DNA of 64,000 nucleotides, from NCBI RefSeq assembly GCF_000150955.2, contig NC_011682.1, forward strand, positions 654,897 through 718,896. The letters are read 5' to 3'. A program made the translations under genes and the position numbers. The notes under the pieces were generated by a model. That model made no database searches, had not been told where the DNA came from, and saw nothing but the letters and a program-made list of their open reading frames with translations. This document shows, piece by piece, positions 41,540-52,461 of this stretch (positions are counted from its first letter, which is position 1; each line of letters begins with the position of its first letter). The stretch is from Phaeodactylum tricornutum CCAP 1055/1. Taxonomy: Eukaryota; Bacillariophyta; Bacillariophyceae; Surirellales; Neidiaceae.

Positions 41540-41992
41540 ATGTCGCTCTGGTTATCTCGGATTTCCCCGCTGCGAACGATCCAACGCTCGAATGTCCGTC
41601 GCGGCATCGTGTGTGCGGCGGAGCCTTCGACGTGGTTGCGATCCGGACTGCTCCATTCTTCATCGTCCTCCACGAGTCCTTCCGCCGCTAGCCTTCTACT
41701 ACCGCTGGAGTCACAAGTACCAGTGGTGACTACCGCTGGTGGGATGAGTCTACCGTCTTTGGCCTTGACGCTCTCGACGGCGTCGCTGGGACAACTCGCG
41801 CACGTTATATCCAGAATTGCCGCCGAACTCTGGAACAACGCCATATGGTTCAACAAACGGACCTTTCAACCCTCCATTCTTCGGAAAAAGCGCAAAATGG
41901 GATTCCTGGTCCGATTGCGCACCGTCGGAGGACGGCGGGTACTGCACCGTCGACGGGCCAAGGGACGTGCGCGGCTCGGTGGCGGCATTTGA
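41540..41992 (+). CDS. Organellar large-subunit ribosomal protein bL34 (probably mitochondrial)
   Basis: The last 45 residues are the whole bL34 protein: [20 protein letters not shown], then [17 protein letters not shown]. bL34 sits near the exit tunnel and binds 23S-type rRNA. The 100-residue N-terminal extension ([20 protein letters not shown] at the start) is rich in Arg, Ser and Leu with few acidic residues early on, typical of mitochondrial import. Because red-lineage plastids encode their own L34 (established for the group), mitochondrial use is more likely. It is 150 residues from the ATG at 41540. Confidence 0.93.
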   Translation: MSLWLSRISPLRTIQRSNVRRGIVCAAEPSTWLRSGLLHSSSSSTSPSAASLLLPLESQVPVVTTAGGMSLPSLALTLSTASLGQLAHVISRIAAELWNNAIWFNKRTFQPSILRKKRKMGFLVRLRTVGGRRVLHRRRAKGRARLGGGI

Positions 41993-42211
41993 ATATCCCA
42001 AACGATCCGCGCAGCCCACGCCTACCTAATACGAATTAACGTTTACATTTGAATGAACTTGTAGATGATTTGTACTTTTTGGACTCCTCATTGCTGTAGT
42101 TAGCTACTTTTATACCTTTACGGCTGCGTTATCTTAAGACGTTTACGGTTTCGCGAAGAGTTGCTCTAGACAGAGTTTTTTTTTGTGTACTACCTATCTG
42201 GCTATAGAAGA

Positions 42212-45200
42212 CTACTGTGTTTCCGTATCGCTCAAGTTCTGAACCGTCTTTTTCAACGTGTTCAAAATGCTATTCACGGCCAATGCGTTGTCGGAACAAA
42301 CAGACAAGAGTGCCTGGCATCCACCACCGGCACTACCCGGGCCCGTAATACCAGACCCCGTGATTGTCACCAAGACGTACACGGGATCGGACGATGCTGG
42401 CAGCGTGCCCGCCAAACGCAACTTTTGGCCGGGCCATGTTTCATCTCTGGTAGCTTCGGCATCACCTTCGAGGATCAATGTCCAGGGCGCCGTTCGCATC
42501 AAACGGGACATCAGGGTGTCACGCTGGGCTTGGGAATCGTCGGACATAGGAAAGCGTGTATCCACCCGTTGAAAGCCTTGCAGTCGGGCTACGGCTTGAT
42601 CAAAGTCTGCCACCGATCGAAAACAGGGCAACAATAAATCGCAAAGACTCGGCTTTATTTCCACCGGTATGCCGCCAGTGCTAAACTTGACTTCCAGTTT
42701 TGCCAACATTGTACCTTCCCGATCGGAAACACTGGCGAATTCAATGGCCACGATGTGATCCACGGTTTGTCCTTTTTTCAGTTGGTCGATTTCGGGAGGA
42801 AGAAGCATTTTGCGGGGTGCAATGGATGAAGACGTACCCGAAGCGGAAGCCCGTTGGAGAATGCGCAATCGCCGAACTGTTGTATCCTTACTGTTTTCAA
42901 ATCTCACTTGCAACAGGACCAGGGAAGGTTTCTCGGCTCCCGTGCCGACCAAAACCTGCGCCTCTTTGGACCGAGTTGGTCCTCGTAGATAGCGAATCTT
43001 CACCAACAATCCATTCGCGTGTTCGGGCCGTACCCAGACTTGCCAAACGCTAGAATCCCTGTCGCGGTCGGGATCCAGTTGCGGCTTTTGATTTTGGATA
43101 GCGGGTGCCAATGTCATGCCTTCAAAGTCACTAGCTAAGGAGGAGGCAATGGTGGAAGTTGCAGCAGGCGCAGCTTTGCTGGAAGCGTCTAGGGGTATGA
43201 AAGTGCCGTCATGTGTCCCACCGTTGGCTTTTGGACTGAGTTTGTAACTATCGGTCGAGGTCTCATCATCGCTAGACGTGCTGCTGGCCTCCTCTTCGGA
43301 AGAGGAAGACCCGTCAACATTCTCTACCACTGGAAGAGGTAGTTTCTGAGAATTCAAATCGTGCGCGACTTTCCGCTGTTCAACTTCCATCGGTATCAAC
43401 GTGGCATCTTGACCAAGGCTTTGCATGCCTACATCACTATCATCGCTAGAAGACTCGTCGTCATCGTCAGAAGAAGATGATTCATCGCTGTATGAGTCCG
43501 AGGAAGATCCGGCTTCATCGCTACTGTCCTGCGAGGAGCTTTCCGAAGAGCTGTCCTGCTCGTCATCGTCTGAGGACTCGTAAAACTCATTTGCACCGTT
43601 CGTGTTCTTCGTTCTCGTCTCACCTTCAACATCTTTTAAAGCATCTGTCTTTTTGTCTTCAATTGGCACACGTAACGTATCAGAACTGTTTTGATCCGCC
43701 CAGCGGGGCAATGGCAAGTATGCTTTACGGGCACGATGGCCAACCAAGCTACTGAGAGTTCCAAAACGAAAGCCACCGTTCTCGCCCGAAACGGTACTGA
43801 AATCATCTTCCAGTGGAAGAGAAGAACATGCCGGTTTGGATGTCAACAACATTCGTTTTGCATCTCCGACCGTCAGCTGTCGTTTTAGTACTGGTAGGTC
43901 TTCCATTGCGTCTGTGTCATGTTGAAGGCCGACGGTGGCTCGAACAAGGTTGGACTCGAATCGGGCACGATCTCGAACATCGACGTTGACGTCGGTACGA
44001 GCCATCGACAAGATAGCCTCACACAGGGCAAACTCTTCAGTTGACGATCCGTTCAAAGAGGTGGCCTTAGAGACCATAATACGAGATGCGAAATGAATTG
44101 CTTGCTCCTTCTCGACCGCTTCCATTTCCAGAAACGCCCGTGCTATTAGACGAGCCACTTCTAAACGAGCAGAACCCTTAACCAGGCCAACGCCCACCGA
44201 TTCACTAAGCGGTGATTCCGTTAGAGGCGCAAAACACAAACTTCCGACAACCCATAAGGCGGATGCTGTTGCATCGGATGAAAGCGAAACGGCGATTTTT
44301 GCCAACACAGTCGGTTCAGAAGCGTCCTCATCATCCTCTGGTGCGTTCTCGACGCGTGAAGATAGGGTATACACCAGCAGTATCAAAATGCGCTGCACGG
44401 CTCGTTGCTGAACATTATTAGGATCTTTAACCACAGAAATTTCGCCGGTGTAGGGCTCAGGCGCTTGCAACAGCTGCAAAATGCGCTGCATCACACAAAC
44501 ACATTCTCCAACAATGACAACGTGATCTGATGTTTGCGTCAACGTCAATAGTCCATGCAAGCAATCCAATGCGATACTATTCGTTTCGGCACGTTCTTTA
44601 GCCAGAACGCTGGTTTTGCCAGATTTTTGACCGTGTCGATCATACACGATGCGAGCTAATTCGACGGTACGTCCAACTGCTCGAATTGCATGCCGCACGA
44701 ATTCGACGTGTCCGTCTCGCACGTAGGAGCGCATTTCTTGCAGCACGGCTTTAATGGCAGCAGGCTCCAGCGCCAGCGAAGTCAGAATATCGAGCTTGAT
44801 CAGACGAGTAAAGGGCGGATCTAGAGCCTTGACGAAAAAATCGTGCAAAAATGGGGCAAACGCTGATGGGCAATGCTTCACCAAATCGCGAATGGCGGTC
44901 AATACCACGTATTGAATTTCGCGGCAATCTCTATGGATCCTGACAAGTGCCCTTCCCATAGCGGCACGTACTTGAATACTGGAGATACCACAGTAATATT
45001 GCAGAGAGCAGGTGGCGAGTACGACGCCAGCGTTGCGACTTTTGAGCAAAGGCATAGCGGCATGTAGGAGACGTTGATGATCTTCGGCCAGCTCGGTGTC
45101 CTCCTGAGTCGAAAACAAAACGTTGGAAGACTGTCGAACGGTTTTCGTACCATCGGGACCTGCAAGACCCAAAATGTTGCGTTGCCGCATAGCTGCCGCC

Positions 45201-46384
45201 AATGGCAATGAAGGGCTGTTAAGTTCATCCACGTACACTTCTTCCTCGGTGCTTGCATCCTCTTCGTCGGAATAGAAACCTTCTTTCACAACGCGACGTT
45301 TGACTTTGCGAGGCGGATGAGCGGTAGAAGAAGTCTTGTCGTCCACATGATCTCTAAAATGGGTTGGTAGGGACACCCCTGTTTGTGCAGCTCTAGTGGA
45401 TAGAGGCTCCGGTAGCGGAGATGCCGACGTAGCGCTGGTAGCCTGAGAGTTGGCATTGTAGGTTGTTACGGGACGTGTGGTAGCAACGGTCCTCCGTACT
45501 CGACGTTCGCGATCAATCTGCTCCGCAGACCCGTTCCGCCATCCCAGGGGTTCTTTAAAAAAACGTCGACAGTATCGTGCCAGAATCTCAATAGTCACGA
45601 CTTGCCCCCACTCGTCCATGTCGGTCAAGAGATGACACGTTTTTCGAAAAGAACCGTGCAAGAGTTCCAGCCGTTCCGGACACAGTTCTTGAAACGCAAT
45701 CAAGGCGGACGTTAGCACCATGGTAGCCTTGTCTCGATCCAGCATGGACTGTAAAATCTCCAATAAGAGGGTCTGCTGGGACGGATCTGGTGCACACCGC
45801 GGATGCAGCTTGGACAAGGCGTTCGCGGCACACTTACGCACGTAGGGTGACGAATCCTGAGAGCATTTTTGGACGCCCAATATTTGAATTTGCAAAATAT
45901 CGGCGAGTCGAATCGAGGTCAAGACACGCAAAGCCAGAGCTCGAATCCATTGTTCCGTATCGGCTAAACCACGTTGGAAAGCGTTGATGGACAACAGAGA
46001 GAGTTCGCGTGTTGTTGGGTCGTGATCCGCGTACTGTTCGAGGTACATATAGACCATTTTGCGTACCTCCAGACTGTAAGCTCCGACCAGCTTGACGACG
46101 TGCGGATAAAAGTCACTAACATCTCGTCCTTTACTCACGGAGGCGAGTAACCATTTCATGCCGCGTAGAATCGTTGAGGAATGCGAAGGATTGGAAGGAT
46201 CTACCTCGGATAGACTCTGACGAATCGAGGTTGGAGAAATGGATTCTTCCCAATACTGAGCATCTCCCATAGTGGACAAAGCCGAAGCCAAATGCTGATT
46301 CAAGAAGGCGTCCGAGCTTAGACCCATGCCAGCGTTCACCGATGCCCCACCCGCTTCCAACGCATTCCACACGGAGCTAGCCAT
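42212..46384 (-). CDS. AP3B: AP-3 adaptor complex subunit beta
   Basis: Large subunit of the AP-3 clathrin-type adaptor that sorts cargo from endosomes or Golgi to vacuole-like organelles. The ATG at 46384 gives 1390 residues. The N-terminal adaptin trunk of HEAT-like helices is clear (SSTILRGMKWLLASVSKGRD, SLEVRKMVYMYLEQYA, DSSPYVRKCAANALSKLHP). AP-3 beta hallmarks are the RYCRRFFKEP segment after the first trunk block and an extremely acidic Ser/Asp hinge at about residues 935-985 (SSSDDDDESSSDDSDVG). The C-terminal ear domain (VEIKPSLCDLLLPCFRSVAD) follows. The hinge is a likely CK2 target. Intron-free. The Ser/Asp hinge favours AP-3 over AP-1/2 beta. Confidence 0.9.
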   Translation of the reverse strand: MASSVWNALEAGGASVNAGMGLSSDAFLNQHLASALSTMGDAQYWEESISPTSIRQSLSEVDPSNPSHSSTILRGMKWLLASVSKGRDVSDFYPHVVKLVGAYSLEVRKMVYMYLEQYADHDPTTRELSLLSINAFQRGLADTEQWIRALALRVLTSIRLADILQIQILGVQKCSQDSSPYVRKCAANALSKLHPRCAPDPSQQTLLLEILQSMLDRDKATMVLTSALIAFQELCPERLELLHGSFRKTCHLLTDMDEWGQVVTIEILARYCRRFFKEPLGWRNGSAEQIDRERRVRRTVATTRPVTTYNANSQATSATSASPLPEPLSTRAAQTGVSLPTHFRDHVDDKTSSTAHPPRKVKRRVVKEGFYSDEEDASTEEEVYVDELNSPSLPLAAAMRQRNILGLAGPDGTKTVRQSSNVLFSTQEDTELAEDHQRLLHAAMPLLKSRNAGVVLATCSLQYYCGISSIQVRAAMGRALVRIHRDCREIQYVVLTAIRDLVKHCPSAFAPFLHDFFVKALDPPFTRLIKLDILTSLALEPAAIKAVLQEMRSYVRDGHVEFVRHAIRAVGRTVELARIVYDRHGQKSGKTSVLAKERAETNSIALDCLHGLLTLTQTSDHVVIVGECVCVMQRILQLLQAPEPYTGEISVVKDPNNVQQRAVQRILILLVYTLSSRVENAPEDDEDASEPTVLAKIAVSLSSDATASALWVVGSLCFAPLTESPLSESVGVGLVKGSARLEVARLIARAFLEMEAVEKEQAIHFASRIMVSKATSLNGSSTEEFALCEAILSMARTDVNVDVRDRARFESNLVRATVGLQHDTDAMEDLPVLKRQLTVGDAKRMLLTSKPACSSLPLEDDFSTVSGENGGFRFGTLSSLVGHRARKAYLPLPRWADQNSSDTLRVPIEDKKTDALKDVEGETRTKNTNGANEFYESSDDDEQDSSSESSSQDSSDEAGSSSDSYSDESSSSDDDDESSSDDSDVGMQSLGQDATLIPMEVEQRKVAHDLNSQKLPLPVVENVDGSSSSEEEASSTSSDDETSTDSYKLSPKANGGTHDGTFIPLDASSKAAPAATSTIASSLASDFEGMTLAPAIQNQKPQLDPDRDRDSSVWQVWVRPEHANGLLVKIRYLRGPTRSKEAQVLVGTGAEKPSLVLLQVRFENSKDTTVRRLRILQRASASGTSSSIAPRKMLLPPEIDQLKKGQTVDHIVAIEFASVSDREGTMLAKLEVKFSTGGIPVEIKPSLCDLLLPCFRSVADFDQAVARLQGFQRVDTRFPMSDDSQAQRDTLMSRLMRTAPWTLILEGDAEATRDETWPGQKLRLAGTLPASSDPVYVLVTITGSGITGPGSAGGGCQALLSVCSDNALAVNSILNTLKKTVQNLSDTETQ

Positions 46385-47266
46385 GGTAGCAGTAGAGTCG
46401 TTGCTCCGCTGGATCAGCCGGAGTACCCACCACAATTTCAAACACGTTGGTGCTTGACAACTGTAAGACAGCTCGGGGGTTAGGAGAAATGCGATAGCCC
46501 AACTCCTCCAGGTTGTTCAAGAGATGCAACAGCTGCAAGCACTTCTATCCCTCCCTCGACTTGATGGTGTTGCTCATGGTGCAGGTACCAGAGTATGAGG
46601 AGGCACAGTGGCTTCGGACGCATCTCGTTCCGTTCGTTAGCTTGCCCGCACCAGCCAATCAAAACGGGGCCTCGGACACGTAGACTCGTGAACCGAATAT
46701 TTTCGACGCCCGATAAATTCTACTAGTGGCGTATTTTCCACCGGGACTCGAGCATGGTCTCGAAAACCCTTGTTGAAAGAATTCCACGTATAGTAGTAAC
46801 TTGTTGAAAGAATTCCACGTATAGTAGTAACTTGTTGAACAGTGGCGTCCCCCTAGCCAGTCACATTAACATGTCCCAACCATAGGCTTTGCGCCATTCG
46901 GGATCGCTATCACGGGAACCGTGCGAACTGGCTGTGAATAAGGCTGTATTCGTGGAGGAACGCTTCCGAAAATACATCGTGCGACTCCGACGGAAATCGC
47001 ACCTTGACAATCAAAATCTATACATTTGACCAAGGAATGTACTCTACTCGATCACGTTGAGCAAAAATTCCCCTCGAAGGGAGAAAAAGACGCTTTTTGG
47101 TGCAAAATTGTATAGTTAACATAATCAAGCAAAGATGTGTCCTTTATTACCACTTCTCAAGCAATCCAATGACCGATCGCTTCCTCCCTACAATGCTGGG
47201 ATCAACCACCGCGACAACATCCAAAATTGAATCCCCATACAAATACATGCGACAGCAAGGTCACAC
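46385..47266. other. Intergenic with a tandem duplication
   Basis: About 880 bases upstream of AP-3 beta and downstream of the MAPEG gene. No frame of interest apart from a 31-bp tandem repeat listed separately. Confidence 0.5.
46770..46840 (+). repeat. 31-bp tandem duplication
   Basis: Two perfect 31-base units (starting TTGTTGAAAGAATTCCACG) at 46770-46800 and 46801-46831, followed by a nine-base start of a third. Perfect identity implies a recent slippage or duplication event. Confidence 0.95.
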
Positions 47267-47683
47267 TCAATGATACATGGTACGGTATCCTATGGTAACC
47301 AGTAGTCCCCAGCTGACGAGAAAGTTCGTCAAACGCACCATCACAGTCAGCTCCGAAAAGCTGTACCAATGCGCCAGCGACTGCGCGACGCGAGCGTACA
47401 CGTAGTGCCAGGCCAACTCGCTAATGTCGGGTCCACTCGTCACGGTATTCACCATCACGACCGTTAGAAAAAGAGGAAAGTTCTCCAGACAATTGGCGTG
47501 CGAGCTACCCACGCGACCAATAAACGAGCTTTGCGAATCACTGCGCGATGGACCAAACGTGTTGACTTTTTTACCCGTGATGACCAACGTGGCACGGTAG
47601 GTCATAATAACCATCATGTGGAAAGCGATCCAGGCCGCAAAGGCCATGAGAGCGGCGGGAGACGAAGACAAATCGACAGACAT
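47267..47683 (-). CDS. MAPEG family membrane protein
   Basis: 138 residues with four hydrophobic helices, the size and fold of the MAPEG family (microsomal glutathione S-transferase, FLAP, prostaglandin E synthase). The glutathione-region motif R-x-x-x-x-x-x-N-x-x-E-N-x-P appears as GRVGSSHANCLENFPLFL. A further Arg-containing helix (YARVAQSLAHWYS) and a closing helix (FLVSWGLLVTIGYRTMY) complete the pattern. It is probably an ER enzyme of glutathione-dependent detoxification or oxylipin metabolism; the exact reaction is not readable from sequence. The ATG at 47683 is the only good start. Confidence 0.88.
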   Translation of the reverse strand: MSVDLSSSPAALMAFAAWIAFHMMVIMTYRATLVITGKKVNTFGPSRSDSQSSFIGRVGSSHANCLENFPLFLTVVMVNTVTSGPDISELAWHYVYARVAQSLAHWYSFSELTVMVRLTNFLVSWGLLVTIGYRTMYH

Positions 47684-48476
47684 GGTACCGACTAGAGGTT
47701 AGAAGGATACGCGATTCAAGTGGAAACCTTGAGCGAAAAATTGGCTAGAGAAAACGGTCCAAGTCGATGTTTTGTGAAGTAATATTTTTCTCACAGTCAG
47801 TCGCGATGCTGAAAGATCTGGTCGAATGAGCCTCCTTCGATCTTCTAAATTGTTGTTTCCCAAAACGCAGATAGTGAAGGATGCACAATCAATTACTGTT
47901 AGTGTTCGGCTTCGGGAATGCCGTTAACCTGACAGTTAAAAGGATTAAGAAGGAATAAAAGTGTCGGCGACTTCGAACATCCAATGAAAGTTTTGCATCC
48001 CAAAGCTACATGTTGGAAGTGATTCTTTCGAAAGGACCACCAACGGCGCCTCGATAAGATCGTTTTCAGAAACCTCTCGTCAACTGATCGAAGCGATGGT
48101 TTGGGTGCCTCTGTAAGAGTCGTGGAACAAAGATTACATTAGAGAAATTCTCCTGCCTACACCGGCGCCGTCATACATGGCACATTCATTGCGTTTCCAA
48201 CCTGTGGATTAATAGACTTCCTAGAGCTAGATGAGCAATTGTTTACCGACTACTGTTACCCTAATTGAAAATTGCAAGCCTTTTTCGGTTGCCCACAAAA
48301 ACCAATTCCGCTTCCACTGCCTACAGTATCGTAAGAAAAACATTCAAACTGGCTATTGAAATGTGATAAACAAATTAGTTGATTTTGCTTGCAGTCGTTT
48401 GTGTGGAAACATAAGGAACGACAAAATTACAGGAACTGGAAATCAGGTAAAAGCGGAATCTCCAACAAACGTCCGT
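47684..48476. other. Intergenic between two minus-strand genes
   Basis: About 790 bases. It covers the MAPEG promoter and the 3' flank of V-ATPase c copy 2. No protein-like frame. Confidence 0.5.
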
Positions 48477-49100
48477 CTAGTTGTTGCCCTCGCACACGAA
48501 CGAGTTCTGCGACAAGATCAAGGCCACAATTAAACCTGTACAAACCAAAACCAAAACATATGTATATAAGTATACGATCCAGCGGCAGCATCGAGCGCAC
48601 GGAACAGCATACGTGCACTCTCCGACGTGTCCCACCTTGTACGTACCGTAAAGACCGAGGGCTTCGGCGAAAATTAGGATAAGAATCATACCGACAAAGA
48701 GCTTTTCTTGCTGACCCACCGCACGGACACCGGCGTCTCCTACAATACCAATGGCCATACCAGCCGCCAGACCGGAAAGACCGCAGCATAGACCAGCCGC
48801 CAAATGTGCAAAGCCGGTGTATAGCGAGTACTGAGAAAGTCCGTTTTGCGGAGATACAATGGAACCCTGAATAATCACGGCCACAATGAGCCCGTAGATT
48901 CCCAGAACTCCCGCCATAACTACGGGAATGATGTTACGCATGACCAGACCCGGGTTCATCACACCCATGGAGGAAATACCGACTCCGGACTTGGCTGTTC
49001 CGTACGCGGCGCCAATATTGGCAAACACCAGGGCGGAAGTCACTCCCATAAACCCAAAGAAAGGCGCAGACGCCGGGCACGTTTCCATTTCGACACTCAT
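48477..49100 (-). CDS. V-type ATPase proteolipid subunit c, copy 2 (two exons)
   Basis: Exons 48647-49100 and 48477-48535 on the minus strand, separated by a 111-base GT-AG intron, encode the same 170-residue protein as the gene at 27518-28139. Helix-4 Glu is in [11 protein letters not shown]. Exon 1 differs from copy 1 at about three third-codon positions. Exon 2 differs at two positions, including TAG for TAA as the stop. The introns differ at about eight or more positions plus small indels. The 5' and 3' flanks show no obvious similarity. The frame is open upstream of the ATG, but the Met of copy 1 is kept. Two c genes could supply separate conditions or simply raise dosage. Confidence 0.97.
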   Translation of the reverse strand: MSVEMETCPASAPFFGFMGVTSALVFANIGAAYGTAKSGVGISSMGVMNPGLVMRNIIPVVMAGVLGIYGLIVAVIIQGSIVSPQNGLSQYSLYTGFAHLAAGLCCGLSGLAAGMAIGIVGDAGVRAVGQQEKLFVGMILILIFAEALGLYGTYKVGHVGECTYAVPCARCCRWIVYLYTYVLVLVCTGLIVALILSQNSFVCEGNN

Positions 49101-49932
49101 GATTAAAATGCGGTTGTAATTACGAGCGTTAGCTTTGCTTCTCTGTAGACGAAGGAGAAAAAATGGTGAGATTGCTGCTTGCGACGGAGTCACGACGGTG
49201 GATTTTTCTTCACGAGGTTTCGAGCCGTCATCAACGCGTTCACTTTCAGTCCTGTTTCGCCAAAACGAAGCGGACTTGCTGACAGTACACTGGAGGCACC
49301 ACTCTGTTGTTCATACAAGGAAGCTCCATCCAAATCTAGAGTCTTAGATACACTTTGTAGCATACCTTCGCACACACCTTATCCTTGGGATAGTAGTCCT
49401 TGCGTTAGCGTGCTTGTGGTTTTGCGCTAGTGGCTGCTTGCACTTTCTGCGGGAACGACAGCCGCGGCGGCGCCTTTTCGATCTTTCCAAAAGGCCGCGG
49501 CGAAGCTCGGAATCTGGAGTTGGTACGTGTGGCGAGCTGCGACAGAATGTTGTCTGTATGTAACTGAAGATTGCATTCTATGCGTTTCCCCTAATTATAT
49601 GCAAAAATATGCCTGTAGGAATGGTCGGCAATTTTTGTCGGAGCAATTGCGTATTGTACGTTTGTCTGTATAAAATCTGTGTCGTGCAAGCTGAATAATG
49701 ACTCTTCCACGTCTGCGCACGAAATGGTATCCCGGCAGACTCTCTATCCTACCACGTACAGACCAAAAAGACGAGAAACAGTTGGTTCGCAGGATTGCAG
49801 GATTGTTTGTACTGTCAACATACGGTGGGTGAGCTCCCAAATCTGAGTGTGAACACCATCCCTTCCTTTCCCATCCAACCGCCATAAAAACGGTTTCCTC
49901 TCCAAAACCATTCCAATCGTCTCAAATTCACC
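49101..49932. other. Intergenic
   Basis: About 830 bases between V-ATPase c copy 2 and the small plus-strand frame. Only short overlapping frames; promoters for both directions are likely here. Confidence 0.5.
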
Positions 49933-50178
49933 ATGACAGTGAAAAAATGCTCCCCCTTCCCAGCTGACGCTACCGACTACTCCTCAAAGTATCAGGAGAC
50001 GGAAGACGCCCTTCGCGTAAGTGCAGCACTCTCTCAATGGAATGAAATCCGCCAGCCCAGAACGTCGTCCAAGGCGAGAGTCAGTCGTCGAGCACGAAAG
50101 GCGATATTGGACAAGGTGCTGGACGATCACGGATCTAGAAATCAATCCTTTTGCGGCTGCTTGTCGGACATTTCTTGA
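49933..50178 (+). CDS. Small unrecognised protein (81 residues)
   Basis: ATG in a good context (CACCATGA) preceded by an A/C-rich leader with CCATCCAACC-type sequence like other starts in this window. The product is hydrophilic with a basic middle (SKARVSRRARKAILDKVLDD) and a short Cys-containing end (FCGCLSDIS). No domain, leader or membrane segment. It could be a genuine small gene or a first exon; coding status is uncertain. Confidence 0.35.
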   Translation: MTVKKCSPFPADATDYSSKYQETEDALRVSAALSQWNEIRQPRTSSKARVSRRARKAILDKVLDDHGSRNQSFCGCLSDIS

Positions 50179-52461
50179 TAAAGGTCCGTAACGATTCATG
50201 TCCACTGCTTTGTGGTGCGAGAGAGCGATTCACCGTTCCAGGACGACCCTGTGCCCGTAGCGATACGACGCCGTCGGGATTGAATCTGGAAATGCGCTCT
50301 TTACGCTAGATTGCCTAACGAGGATCATCCCAGACACTCTATTTTTGACATTGGCGAAAAAAAGAGTCACACGCGATGAGACAATGCGATACTCACAATT
50401 TGTTAGTTCGTTGCACTTATGCTGTTACATATGACTATCCTACTAACCTATCCTGGGGACAGCCTGTCTCTGTCGATGGTAAGTTGACACGAGTTTCCCT
50501 ATTGCATTTTCGGAAGAAAAACCACAATCTAGTCAGAATGTTTTGCGACCCCGTATCCCTTGGATGCGGGGTATTCTTGTCCAACGCAGACGCATTCGTT
50601 ACGGTTGTGGAAGAGTCTAGCGAATGGTATGCCGGTGTGGTTCGTTTTGAACTCACCAATTCATGCCACCTTGGTTCGTGATCGCGTGCTCTTGAGAGTG
50701 GACATCGTTTCGCCGGTAAACGTGTCGTCCTAGGGAGTCTCACACGCAAACACAAACTCACAGGCAACCTACGTCGTTCTTGTTGTCTTCAACTTCTAGG
50801 TTCATCACGTCACGTGCATCGTGTCTAAATATGTGCGATAATGTACTTTGGGTTGTGGAGGCAAGGTACGTGGTTATGGATCATTCTCGCATTCCACAAA
50901 GGGGACTACACTCTGTTCCGTGAGCAATTTCTTTTGCAAGGATCGTGTTCAATTTTTTCAGCCCCGACAGTAAAACGAGACTTTTTGTCAATTATTTTCG
51001 TGACTCTTTCGTACTCGCTCGATTGAGACTCGTTGGCGAATGCTGAACAGTTTACTCACCCATGATGTGGTCCTGACCCACTATCGTTGTTGGTTTTGCA
51101 GGCAGGTACAGAGCTCGCATTTGGTTCCATTGGCCCTGGGCCGACCTAGAGGCAGAGAATGTGTGCGTGTGAGAAAGAAGGGTGTTTCAATGTCCGTTGG
51201 CCAATATATATGTATGCTGGTACGAGTTTCGCACTCAGCCCACCTTGTCTATTCCATCGCTCACGTGACGGTAGACCAGGTACCCCGCAGGCCCCGCTCG
51301 ACGGTGTTGGTACCTACGCATGAGCGTACGCAAAACGCCTGGGGGTCTTCAGGGGGAGGCCAACGGGAAGTCTCGCGGTACGAAAGCTTCGCTCGCCGTT
51401 TCGGTGCCGTTGATTTCTCGCGTTTCCCACACGTCATTTTGTAGCCGCACGCATTTACGGGATGAAGATACGTTCTTTTTCCTCGAGAAAAGAGCATCTT
51501 TATCGTCTAGGCAAATCTTGCGACGCCCCGGTTTTTTAATACGGCCCCACGATGGAATTTCACGGGCTTTCGGAATAAACTTACGTTATCAATTTGTTGC
51601 ACAACGTGCCTGGTCTATACTATATTAGTACTTCGCTAACTGTCTAGAGCAAACGAGCAATAATGAGAGGGAATGGAAGGGTCACCCAAGACAGGGGATG
51701 CGCGGGTGACAGTTTCCTATCACGGGCTTACAGTTAGGCCTTTCATTGTCCAGACGCAGACGCAGGGACCGTGGGATCTCGGGGGTTTGGGTGTGGCGGT
51801 CCTACTTTTCCGGGCCTTCACTACCAGGCCAGCCCTGTTCCCACCCATCCGAAATGGGACGTCACCACTTCTCGGTATGCTCGCTGACCGCTCTGAGCGA
51901 CCAGCGCGGTGTCGAAGGACGTGGCCGCGTTGGGACGCCGCAATGACTGGACATGCACGACGCATGTAATGTGGAGAAAGGCATACGTCAGTAGGTCCGG
52001 GTCTTTCGGATGCCGCCGTAGAATATAGTAGATATTCTACGCGAATGCGGCGCGCCAGCTGCTCGTATCGGTTTCCGCGACGCCCAGTTGTCCTCGTCGC
52101 GAGTCAGTCGGTGGTTGGGCTCGGGAAGGATTGCTGTGCGTTTCCACTTAGAGTAGTCATTCGCGGGAGGGAGCTTACGAAAACTACCACCGTACACACG
52201 TACGTACTCCCGACACACTCGTGCCGCCATTTCCATTACATGGTAGGTCCCACCGCACGGGTTCTCCGTGCGAGCGCGATCTTTTTGCGGACGAACTCTT
52301 GAGATTATTTGCGTTCCGAACAGAACCAACCAAAAAAGAGAACTGCAATCTGCCGTTGCTTTCGTCTGTTTTCTCGACCGAATTCACTGTCAAGATACCG
52401 CTTCCTTACAGTACTAGTAGTACTAGTAGTAGTGCAGGAGAACTGACTTACACAAATAACA
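50179..52461. other. 2.3-kb gene-poor region
   Basis: The longest stretch without a convincing gene between two called genes here. Frames up to about 130 codons occur on both strands (such as 50376-50681 and 51040-51444 on the plus strand), but none has a domain, and they overlap antisense frames. The last few hundred bases must hold the aldolase promoter; ACTAGTAGTACTAGTAGTAGT just before the start is a small simple repeat. Confidence 0.5.

Noticed and set aside
48477-49193. Upstream extension of the V-ATPase c copy 2 frame with about 31 extra residues.
   Set aside because: The extension begins at a non-ATG codon, is absent from copy 1, and the Met shared by both copies gives the normal family length.
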